In this document: piece by piece, positions 33,368-40,440 of the stretch | Layout: each line of letters starts with the position of its first letter | Numbering within the stretch: the stretch's first letter is position 1 | Assembly: GCA_029257045.1 (NCBI GenBank) | Contig: JARIDB010000091.1 | Span: forward strand, 1 to 41,918 | Reading direction: 5' to 3' | Source of the DNA: Clostridium sp. | GTDB lineage: Bacteria; Bacillota; Clostridia; Clostridiales; Clostridiaceae | Length of the DNA stretch: 41,918 bases | The notes under the pieces: generated by a model | Told to the model about the DNA's origin: nothing | Databases searched by the model: none | The model's input: the letters and a program-made list of their open reading frames with translations, nothing else | Made by a program: the position numbers and the translations under genes

Positions 33368-35971
33368 ATGAAAGTATTAGACATAAAAGTCTTTAAGGGG
33401 AAAAATATATATTCACTAAAAAAATGCATAAGAATAGATGTTGATTTAGAAGGCTATGCTGAATCTCCAAGTAAAGATATTGAAGATTTTAATTTTAATA
33501 TTTTAAATATTTTACCTGAACTTAGAACTCATAGATGTGGAATAGATGAGGATGGTGGCTTTGTTACAAGGCTAAAAGAAGGAACTTATTTATCTCATAT
33601 ATGTGAACATATGATAATTGCTATTCAAAATAAGATAGGAATAGATGTAGGTTATGGAAAAGCTAGAGAAATAGAAGGCGAAAAATATTATATAATAGTT
33701 CAGTACATTTATGAAAATGTAGCTTTAGAAGTAATTAGATTATCTGTAGATATAATAAATGCTCTAATAAAAAAGCTTCCTATAAATTATGATGAAAGAA
33801 TAAAGTTTATAGAGGAATTATTAAGAGAAGAAACTATAGGACCAAGTACAAAAGCTATTTGTGATTATGCATCTTCAATTGGATTACCTGTAACAAATCT
33901 TTCAAATAGTAATTTTTATCAAATAGGTTATGGAAAACAAGGTAGGATAATAGAGGCATCAATTGGAAGCAATACTAAATGTGTTTCGGTAGATATATCT
34001 TGTGATAAATATCTTACTAAAGAAATTCTTAAAAATCAAAATATACCTATAGCTAAAGGGTTTAAGGTAACTAATATAATAGGGCTTTTAAAAGACGCTG
34101 AGTATATAGGATATCCTGTAGTTATAAAACCTCAGTATGGAAATCAGGGCAAAGGAGTAATTTTAAATATACAAAATGAAAAAGAATTATTAAAGGCTTA
34201 TAGTGATGTTAAAAAAAATTATAAAGATATAATAATTGAAAAGTATCATGTAGGAAAAGATTATAGAGTTTGTGTTATAAATTATGAGGTTGTTGCAGTT
34301 TCTTTAAGATTACCACCTAAAATAAGTGGAGATGGAAAAAGTAAAGTTAAAGAATTAATAGAAATTTTAAATATAAATCCTCTAAGAGGAGAAGATCATG
34401 AAAAGAATCTAACAAAGGTTAAATTAGATGAGGATCTTATAAGTTATATAAAAAGTCAAGGATATAACTTGAATAGTATTCCTAAAGATGGAGAAATTAT
34501 ATACCTAAGACAAAATGCTAACTTATCAACAGGTGGAGAAGCTGTTGATTGTACAGAATTAATAAGCAATGAAAATATTGAATTATGTATAAGTACAGCT
34601 AAGGCACTTAAATTAGATATATGTGGAATTGATATATGTATAGAGGATATATCGAAATCTATAAAATGTTTTGGGATAATTATGGAGGTTAACTCTGCAC
34701 CAGGATTAAGAATGCATTTATATCCAAGCTATGGAAAGTCAAGGCTTGTTGGAGAAAAGATAGTTAATATGCTATATGAAGGTAATCCTTATAATATACC
34801 TATAATATCAATAACAGGTACTAATGGTAAAACTACAGTATCAAGAGTGATAAGCCATACTTTGAGTAAAATAGGTTATAATGTAGGTATGACAAGTACT
34901 AGCGGAATATATATAAATGAAAAATGTATTCATGAAGGTGATGATACTGGATTTGATAGTGCGAAAACAGTATTATTTAACAATGAAGTAGATATGGCAG
35001 TTTTAGAAACAGCAAGAGGTGGATTAATTAAAAAGGGATTAGCTTACGACTTAGCAGACGTAGCTATTATAACCAATATTAGAGAAGATCACCTGGGCAT
35101 GGATGGAATAAACACCATGGAAGAATTATGCCATGTTAAATCCTTAGTAGGAGAAGCTGTAAAAGAAGATGGATATGTAGTTATAAATGCAGATGATTAT
35201 TGGAGCAAAAATATTATAAATAGAATTAAATCAAAAATAATATTCTTTAGTAAAGACTCAAATAATTCATTTATTACTGAAAATAAAATTAAAGGAATTG
35301 TAGTAACTATAGAAGAAGATGATTTGATTTCTTATAATTGTGGAAGAAGATATGAGATTTGTAGTATAAAAGATATACCAATAACTTTAGAGGGAAGGCT
35401 TGAATTTAATATAGAAAATATTCTTGGAATTACGGCAACATTAATTGGATTAAAAATTGATTATTCAATGATAAAGAATGGATTAAAAACCTTTGAAATT
35501 AATTCTAATAAAAATTTAGGCAGATTTAATCAGCATAAAGTTAATGGGATAAATTTAATTTTAGATTATGGACATAATGCAGATGGATATGAGGCAGTGC
35601 TATCTTCTATTAAAAATATAAGTAAAGGAAATGTTATTGGAGTTATAGGAATGCCTGGAGATAGGAAAGATGAATATGTAAAAAAAATAGGTGACATTTC
35701 ATCAAAATATTTAGATTATATAATAATTAAAGAAGATAAAGATTTAAGAGGAAGAAAAGAAGGAGATATAGCTAAGATTATTGAGACTGGAATAAAGAAT
35801 AAAAAGAATTATGAAATAATATTAGATGAAAAGAAAGCTTTTTTAAGGGCTATTGAGAAAGCTAAGAAAGATGATTTTGTAGTAGTTTTTTTTGAGGAAA
35901 TAAATCCTTTGTTAGAAGAAATAAACAATATTAAAGAGCTTGGTTTTAAAAAAGTAGTAGATAATATTTAA
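33368..35971 (+). CDS. cphA: cyanophycin synthetase
   Basis: Makes multi-L-arginyl-poly-L-aspartate from Asp and Arg using ATP, without ribosomes. The protein is 867 aa in three parts: an N-terminal domain (about 1-160), an ATP-grasp domain (about 210-470, with YPVVIKPQYGNQGKGV and MEVNSAPGLRMHLYP), and a Mur-ligase-like domain from about 475 with P-loop ITGTNGKTT and later DYGHNADGYEAV. All are complete. ATG 33368 is used; AGGAGG at 33349-33354 is somewhat distant (13 nt), overlapping the end of cphB, which suggests coupling. In C. perfringens cyanophycin synthetase has been implicated in spore assembly, which fits the sporulation genes here. Confidence 0.95.
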   Translation: MKVLDIKVFKGKNIYSLKKCIRIDVDLEGYAESPSKDIEDFNFNILNILPELRTHRCGIDEDGGFVTRLKEGTYLSHICEHMIIAIQNKIGIDVGYGKAREIEGEKYYIIVQYIYENVALEVIRLSVDIINALIKKLPINYDERIKFIEELLREETIGPSTKAICDYASSIGLPVTNLSNSNFYQIGYGKQGRIIEASIGSNTKCVSVDISCDKYLTKEILKNQNIPIAKGFKVTNIIGLLKDAEYIGYPVVIKPQYGNQGKGVILNIQNEKELLKAYSDVKKNYKDIIIEKYHVGKDYRVCVINYEVVAVSLRLPPKISGDGKSKVKELIEILNINPLRGEDHEKNLTKVKLDEDLISYIKSQGYNLNSIPKDGEIIYLRQNANLSTGGEAVDCTELISNENIELCISTAKALKLDICGIDICIEDISKSIKCFGIIMEVNSAPGLRMHLYPSYGKSRLVGEKIVNMLYEGNPYNIPIISITGTNGKTTVSRVISHTLSKIGYNVGMTSTSGIYINEKCIHEGDDTGFDSAKTVLFNNEVDMAVLETARGGLIKKGLAYDLADVAIITNIREDHLGMDGINTMEELCHVKSLVGEAVKEDGYVVINADDYWSKNIINRIKSKIIFFSKDSNNSFITENKIKGIVVTIEEDDLISYNCGRRYEICSIKDIPITLEGRLEFNIENILGITATLIGLKIDYSMIKNGLKTFEINSNKNLGRFNQHKVNGINLILDYGHNADGYEAVLSSIKNISKGNVIGVIGMPGDRKDEYVKKIGDISSKYLDYIIIKEDKDLRGRKEGDIAKIIETGIKNKKNYEIILDEKKAFLRAIEKAKKDDFVVVFFEEINPLLEEINNIKELGFKKVVDNI

Positions 35972-36044
35972 ATAACAACTTAAATTATTCTAAATAGTAT
36001 AGGGATTGCTAGTTTACTATATTATTAAAAAAATATATAATAAA

Positions 36045-36077
36045 AATAAACTTCAGATAGTATCTGGAGTTTATTTT
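36045..36077 (+). terminator. terminator of the cyanophycin operon
   Basis: A 13-bp stem (36045-36057 with 36063-36075, one G-U) with a 5-nt loop ends in TTATTTT, 74 bp after cphA. Confidence 0.7.
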
Positions 36078-36114
36078 AAGATATTTGTATTTATAGTTGA
36101 AAGGAAAATTAAAT

Positions 36115-36957
36115 ATGAGGATTAAAGCCTATGCTAAAATTAACTTATCTTTAGATATTGTAGAAAAAAGAGATGATGGATATCATTTACTAGAAATGAT
36201 AATGCAAACTATTGATATATATGATGAAATAACCATAGAAAAACAAAATAAAGATATTACAATAAAATGTAATAAGTCTTATGTACCAACAAATGAAAAG
36301 AATTTAGCTTATAAAGCTGCAAAATTATTTATGGAGGAATATGGCATAAAGGGTGGAGTTAATATATATATTAAAAAGAATATACCTGTATGTGCTGGTC
36401 TTGCGGGTGGTAGTACAGATGGTGCTGCAGTTTTAAAAATAATGAATAGATTATTTAATGTAAATGCTAGTACAAAAGAACTTATGGAAATAGGATTAAA
36501 ATTAGGAGCGGATGTTCCTTATTGCATAAATGGTGGAACAGCATTATGTAAAGGAATAGGGGAAGAAATTACTGAACTTAAAAATTTTAAAGATAAGATA
36601 TTGGTTGTAGTTAAACCACCTTTTGGAGTATCAACAAAATCTGTATATCAAGAATTTAATATAGAAAAGGCTAAAAGTCATCCTGATACTTATAATATAA
36701 TTAAATACATAGAAGAAGATAACTTAAAACTTGTTTGTGACAATATGAAGAATTTATTAGAGAATATAACTTTAAAAAAATATAAAAGCTTGATAAGGAT
36801 AAAAGAAGAAATGAGATACCTAGGGGCCCTAGGAAGTATGATGAGCGGAAGTGGTCCTACGATATTTGCCTTTTTTGATGATATGCAAAAGGCTCAAAGG
36901 TGCTTTGAAAAAATGAAAGAAAGTTATTGTGATGTATTTATAACAAGAACAATTTAA
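36115..36957 (+). CDS. ispE: 4-diphosphocytidyl-2-C-methyl-D-erythritol kinase
   Basis: GHMP kinase of the methylerythritol phosphate route to isoprenoids. Motifs: AYAKINLSLDI at the N-terminus, the ATP-binding PVCAGLAGGSTDGAAVL, GADVPYCINGGTALCKGIGE, and the C-terminal GSGPTIFAFF. The 280-aa length is standard. ATG 36115 is preferred over TTG 36097, because AAAGGA lies 9 bp upstream. The pathway supplies IPP, including the substrate of the polyprenyl synthase at 20266. Followed by spoIIR, as is common in clostridia. Confidence 0.96.
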   Translation: MRIKAYAKINLSLDIVEKRDDGYHLLEMIMQTIDIYDEITIEKQNKDITIKCNKSYVPTNEKNLAYKAAKLFMEEYGIKGGVNIYIKKNIPVCAGLAGGSTDGAAVLKIMNRLFNVNASTKELMEIGLKLGADVPYCINGGTALCKGIGEEITELKNFKDKILVVVKPPFGVSTKSVYQEFNIEKAKSHPDTYNIIKYIEEDNLKLVCDNMKNLLENITLKKYKSLIRIKEEMRYLGALGSMMSGSGPTIFAFFDDMQKAQRCFEKMKESYCDVFITRTI

Positions 36958-36963
36958 AAATAT

Positions 36964-36993
36964 GATTAAACCTCCGGATAATTGGCAATTATT
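36964..36993 (+). promoter_or_regulatory. candidate sigma-F promoter of spoIIR
   Basis: GATTA (36964-36968), a 15-bp spacer and GGCAATTATT (36984-36993) fit the sigma-F pattern (GywTA, then GGnnAnAnT) with three mismatches in total. spoIIR is sigma-F dependent in Bacillus. The start point would lie near 37000. Confidence 0.45.
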
Positions 36994-37014
36994 ATAATGA
37001 AAGGGAGGTTTAAT
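36965..37014 (+). promoter_or_regulatory. hairpin sequestering the spoIIR ribosome binding site
   Basis: ATTAAACCTCC (36965-36975) is the exact complement of GGAGGTTTAAT (37004-37014), which contains the spoIIR ribosome site 3 bp before the ATG. No T run follows, so terminator function is unlikely. The 5' arm overlaps the candidate sigma-F -35, so it would be absent from a transcript starting near 37000. Confidence 0.7.
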
Positions 37015-37016
37015 AT

Positions 37017-37670
37017 ATGAAAAGACTTATTTTGTTAATAATGATATTTTTAATTAATTTTAATATAGTTTCCTGTTCAAATTTAGAAGGAGGACAAGTT
37101 TATCAAAAAGAACTTGTTTACGAACAAATTGAAAAGGAAATAATAAGATTTCACGTTATTGCTAATAGTAATTCAGAAAAGGATCAAGATTTAAAACTTA
37201 AAGTAAGAGATGCGGTAATAGATTTTGTATATAAAGGGTTAGAAAATAGTACAAGTTTAGAAGAGTCAAGAATATTTATTTTAGATAATAAAGATAAAAT
37301 AGAAAGTATATCTAGAGAAGAAATAGAGAAGTGTGGTTATGATTATAAAGTAGAGAGTATGCTCTCGAGAGAAAACTTCCCTGATAAGGTTTATGGAGAT
37401 GCTATATTTCCTCAGGGGGAATACGAAGCTTATAGAATTTTAATTGGAGAAGGGCAAGGGCAAAACTGGTGGTGTGTTATGTTCCCGCCTCTATGTTTTG
37501 TAGATGGAACTAAAAAGGCAATTGAATTAAGTAATATTAGTGAGAAGTTGGATAAGAAATTAGAAGAAGATTTGACAGTTGAGGATAAGAGTTTAAACTT
37601 AGAAGATGAAAGTGCTAAGATAGTTTTTAAATTTAAACTATTAGAAAGTATAAAAGCATTTTTTAAATAA
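37017..37670 (+). CDS. spoIIR: stage II sporulation protein R
   Basis: Secreted forespore signal that triggers SpoIIGA to process pro-sigma-E in the mother cell. The N-terminus is a signal peptide (hydrophobic 3-17) ending in VSC, so it may be lipidated. The family core is clear: FHVIANSNSEKDQDLKLKVRD and the late QNWWCVMFPPLCFVD. The 217-aa length is typical. GGGAGG is the ribosome site, but it is paired in an 11-bp hairpin. Upstream neighbour is ispE; downstream is a DUF1934 gene 24 bp away. Confidence 0.94.
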   Translation: MKRLILLIMIFLINFNIVSCSNLEGGQVYQKELVYEQIEKEIIRFHVIANSNSEKDQDLKLKVRDAVIDFVYKGLENSTSLEESRIFILDNKDKIESISREEIEKCGYDYKVESMLSRENFPDKVYGDAIFPQGEYEAYRILIGEGQGQNWWCVMFPPLCFVDGTKKAIELSNISEKLDKKLEEDLTVEDKSLNLEDESAKIVFKFKLLESIKAFFK

Positions 37671-37694
37671 TTTATATTAATTTGGAGGAAAGAA

Positions 37695-38120
37695 ATGAGT
37701 AAAAAGGCTTATATATCGTTAAAAAGTTCTAACAATTTAGATAAGGAAGAAGTTATAGAGGTAGTTACATTAGGAGAATTTATAATAAATGAAGACGGAT
37801 TTAGAGCAGTATATGAAGAAACTGAGATATCTGGAATGGGTGGAACAACAACAAATTTAATTATGCTAAATGATGAACTAATTCTTGAAAGAGAAGGTAG
37901 TACCACAGCTAAGATGAATTTTAAGAAGGGTGAAAATTCAATATCATTATATAACACTCCTTATGGGCTTTTAGACTTACAAGTACATACTGAATACTTA
38001 TTAATGGACGTAGATGAAAATGGTGGAAATATAGTTGTTAAATATACAATGGATTTTGGAGAACAAGATTCTATCTTAACAAACTTAGTTATAAATATAA
38101 AAATAAAGTCAGATATTTAA
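37695..38120 (+). CDS. DUF1934 (YwiB-like) beta-barrel protein
   Basis: 141-aa cytoplasmic protein of the DUF1934/YwiB family, which has a calycin-like beta-barrel; its function is not known. Seen here: an N-terminal AYISLKSSN strand, the middle FRAVYEETEISGMGGTTTNL, and the TPYGLLDLQVHTEYLLMDVDENGG block with a closing alternating strand VVKYTMDFG. GGAGG precedes the start by 8 bp. It follows spoIIR closely and may be co-transcribed with it. Confidence 0.85.
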   Translation: MSKKAYISLKSSNNLDKEEVIEVVTLGEFIINEDGFRAVYEETEISGMGGTTTNLIMLNDELILEREGSTTAKMNFKKGENSISLYNTPYGLLDLQVHTEYLLMDVDENGGNIVVKYTMDFGEQDSILTNLVINIKIKSDI

Positions 38121-38206
38121 ATTATAATGAAATAATTGAATAGAAATTTAAGTTTTATGATTAGTAAGTAATTTAATGGCAATAATTCCATATAAGAGGT
38201 GATAAT

Positions 38207-38509
38207 ATGGAAAATAATTATGAGTTAGATAAGATTACAATAGTATCAAATGTAATGTGTGCTCATTTAGGTGTAGATTCCAAAGAGCTTAACAAAACCT
38301 TAAAGAAAAAAGAAAATAAATATTTATATTTATTATTGCTTAAAAATTATAAATGTCTCAATAAAGAAAGATTAAAAGATATATTAGATATTATTAATGA
38401 AAAAAGTATAAGTATTAATATAAATAAAGCTGAAGAAAAATTTCTGGTAAATAAAAACTTTAGAGAAACTTATGTAGAAATTGAAAAAGGCTTAAATAAA
38501 ATAATATAA
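38207..38509 (+). CDS. small hypothetical protein
   Basis: I do not recognise this 100-aa protein. It is charged, Lys/Leu/Asn-rich and predicted mostly helical, with no signal peptide or membrane segment. The segment NVMCAHLGVDSKELNKTLKK, followed by YLYLLLLKNYKCLNKERLKDIL, reads like two short helical units and could be a small DNA- or protein-binding fold. AGAGGTG precedes the ATG by 8 bp, and a terminator follows, so it is likely a real gene. It lies 86 bp after the DUF1934 gene. Confidence 0.72.
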   Translation: MENNYELDKITIVSNVMCAHLGVDSKELNKTLKKKENKYLYLLLLKNYKCLNKERLKDILDIINEKSISININKAEEKFLVNKNFRETYVEIEKGLNKII

Positions 38510-38527
38510 AAATTAACATAAAATTAT

Positions 38528-38561
38528 AAAAAAGCATAAAGTTTATATTTTATGCCTTTTT
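38528..38561 (+). terminator. terminator after the small hypothetical gene
   Basis: GCATAAA (38534-38540) pairs with TTTATGC (38549-38555); after a bulged C, five A pair with or precede five T. It lies 18 bp after the stop codon. Confidence 0.8.
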
Positions 38562-39253
38562 ATAATGTTATAAATTTTATTAAGTTTTTACATAATTATG
38601 TAAGTTTGATTATTTTAAAATAAAAAAAGTTTAAATAATAATTAAAAAATAGAAGAAATTTATAGTAATAATTAAAAAAAAGAAAAAAATTTATAGCAAT
38701 AAATGCAAAAAGGTTAATTTAAGGAGAAAAAATCATAAAAAAGTATATTTTATTAAATTAATACTAGTATTATTTAACATTTTAGTTATATAATATAGAC
38801 ATATAAGGTGAAAAAATTAATATTTATCAATTATTAAAAAAATGAATAGGATTTTTACGAAATACATTAAAATTAACAAAAAAATATTTGATATTTTATT
38901 AAAATAACAAAAAAAGTACTTTTTTATATAATTTTATATATTAATGCTAAAGAAATGATGGGTTTAATAATATTTTGTTAATAAAATTTAGATTTTTATA
39001 TTAAAATAAAACTTGTTTTTGAAAGATTAACACTATTATAAATAGTATTAATTAAACTATAATACATTCTGAAATTTTAAAAAGGGTTATAAATAATAAA
39101 TAATAAACATAAAGTTGATTGATTAATTAATATAATTAATATATATATATAGGATTATATAAAAGAATTTTATGGTTAGTTATAGTCTACATTTTTTTGA
39201 TGCATTTCTTTGTAAACAAAGATTGCTATATATTATTTTATGGAGGGATTATT
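38562..39253. other. long, extremely AT-rich non-coding gap
   Basis: Nearly 700 bp without a credible gene. It contains a 16-bp perfect palindrome TTACATAATTATGTAA (38588-38603), a tandem repeat (38637-38697), a short dyad ACTATT-ATA-AATAGT (39032-39046) and TACATTCTGAAATTT (39063-39077), which matches the CodY consensus at 11 of 15 positions. No purine riboswitch core was found before the nucleoside-type transporter. A promoter for the transporter must lie here but cannot be picked out with confidence. Confidence 0.5.
38637..38697 (+). repeat. imperfect tandem repeat, two units of 30-31 bp
   Basis: Unit 1 (38637-38666) and unit 2 (38667-38697) both begin AATAATTAAAAAA and end AAATTTATAG; a partial third start (AATAAA) follows. 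They are very A-rich. Confidence 0.65.
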
Positions 39254-40354
39254 ATGAAAAAAAAGCTAATAGCACTTACACTATCAGCACTAATGGTTAC
39301 AGGACTTGTAGGATGTGGAAATAGTACAGGTTCTACTAAAGGAGACAAAAAAGTTGATTTGAAGATTGGAATGGTTACAGATGCTGGAACTATTGATGAC
39401 AAATCATTCAATCAAGGTACATGGGAAGGGATTTTAAAGGCTGAAAAAGATTTAGGGGTAGAGACAAGCTATTTAAAACCAACAGGAACAACTGAAGCTG
39501 AATATATGAAGGAAATAGGAAACCTTTATGATACTGGATACAAATTTATTGTTACTCCAGGATTTAAATTTGAAACTGCTATATTTAATGCCCAAGATAA
39601 ATATAAAGATGCTAAATTTGTTATAATAGACGGTAATCCACATAATGGAGATTACACTCCAGTAGTTAAAGATAATACAATTGCTATCTTCTTTGCTGAA
39701 GAACAATCAGGATTCATAGCAGGTATTGCAGCTGCTATAGAACTTAAAGAAGGAGAATTTGGATTTATTGGTGGTATGCAAATACCTGCAGTTCAAAAAT
39801 TTAACTGGGGATTCCAACAAGCTATAAAGTATGCTAATGAAAACCTAGGAACTAAGATTGAACTAAAAGCAGAAAACGTTATCTATCAAGGAAGTTTTGA
39901 TAACGTAGCAGCAGGACAACAATTAGCTGCTACTATGTATGATAAAGGCGTTAAAGCTATATTCACAGCTGCTGGTGGAGTTGGAGTTGGAGCTATAAGT
40001 GAAGCGAAACAAAGAGCTGCTAATGGTAAAGAGGCATGGATAATTGGAGTTGACGTTGATCAATATTCAGATGGTATATATGAAGGCGATAAATCAATCA
40101 TATTAACTTCAGCTGTTAAGAAAATTGATACAGCTACATTTAACATGATTCAAGATGAATTAGATGGTAAATTCCAAGGCGGAAAGATTTTAATGTTTGA
40201 TGTAAATAATGATGGTGTTGGTATTCCAGAAAAGAATCCAAATCTTAAAGAAGATACAACTAAAAAAGTTGCAGAAGTATTTGGAAAAATTAAAGATGGA
40301 GATATAAAAATTACTAATACAGCAGATGGTTTAATAGAACCTAAACAACAATAA
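39254..40354 (+). CDS. BMP-family substrate-binding lipoprotein of an ABC transporter
   Basis: Surface solute receptor of the BMP/Med/TmpC family, which mostly bind nucleosides. Signal peptide MKKKLIALTLSALMVTGLVG leads to lipobox GLVGC with Cys at residue 21. The body is a type-1 periplasmic-binding fold with the family phrases IGMVTDAGTIDDKSFNQGTW, FVIIDGN, AEEQSGFIAGIAA, FIGGMQIPAVQKF and AAGGVGVGAISEA. ATG 39254 is chosen for its GGAGGG; upstream in-frame ATGs would put a charged extension before the signal peptide. Length 366 aa. The ATPase gene follows, and permeases should lie beyond the window. Confidence 0.94.
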   Translation: MKKKLIALTLSALMVTGLVGCGNSTGSTKGDKKVDLKIGMVTDAGTIDDKSFNQGTWEGILKAEKDLGVETSYLKPTGTTEAEYMKEIGNLYDTGYKFIVTPGFKFETAIFNAQDKYKDAKFVIIDGNPHNGDYTPVVKDNTIAIFFAEEQSGFIAGIAAAIELKEGEFGFIGGMQIPAVQKFNWGFQQAIKYANENLGTKIELKAENVIYQGSFDNVAAGQQLAATMYDKGVKAIFTAAGGVGVGAISEAKQRAANGKEAWIIGVDVDQYSDGIYEGDKSIILTSAVKKIDTATFNMIQDELDGKFQGGKILMFDVNNDGVGIPEKNPNLKEDTTKKVAEVFGKIKDGDIKITNTADGLIEPKQQ

Positions 40355-40373
40355 AATAATTAATTATAATAAG

Positions 40374-40403
40374 GGAAATTTAAAGGCTTGCTTTTAAATT
40401 TCC
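40374..40403 (+). promoter_or_regulatory. intergenic hairpin between the receptor and ATPase genes
   Basis: GGAAATTTAAA (40374-40384) and TTTAAATTTCC (40393-40403) form an 11-bp stem with an 8-nt loop, and no T run follows. Such hairpins between a receptor gene and its transporter genes commonly stabilise or partly terminate the message, giving excess receptor. Confidence 0.55.
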
Positions 40404-40440
40404 TAAATATTCTGTAAAACATGGGAAAGTGGTGATATAT

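Noticed and set aside
38637-38697. Possible CRISPR repeats
   Set aside because: The two units abut with no unique spacers and no cas genes are present.
38950-39250. Purine riboswitch before the BMP nucleoside-type transporter
   Set aside because: I looked for the conserved three-way-junction core and loop sequences and found none.
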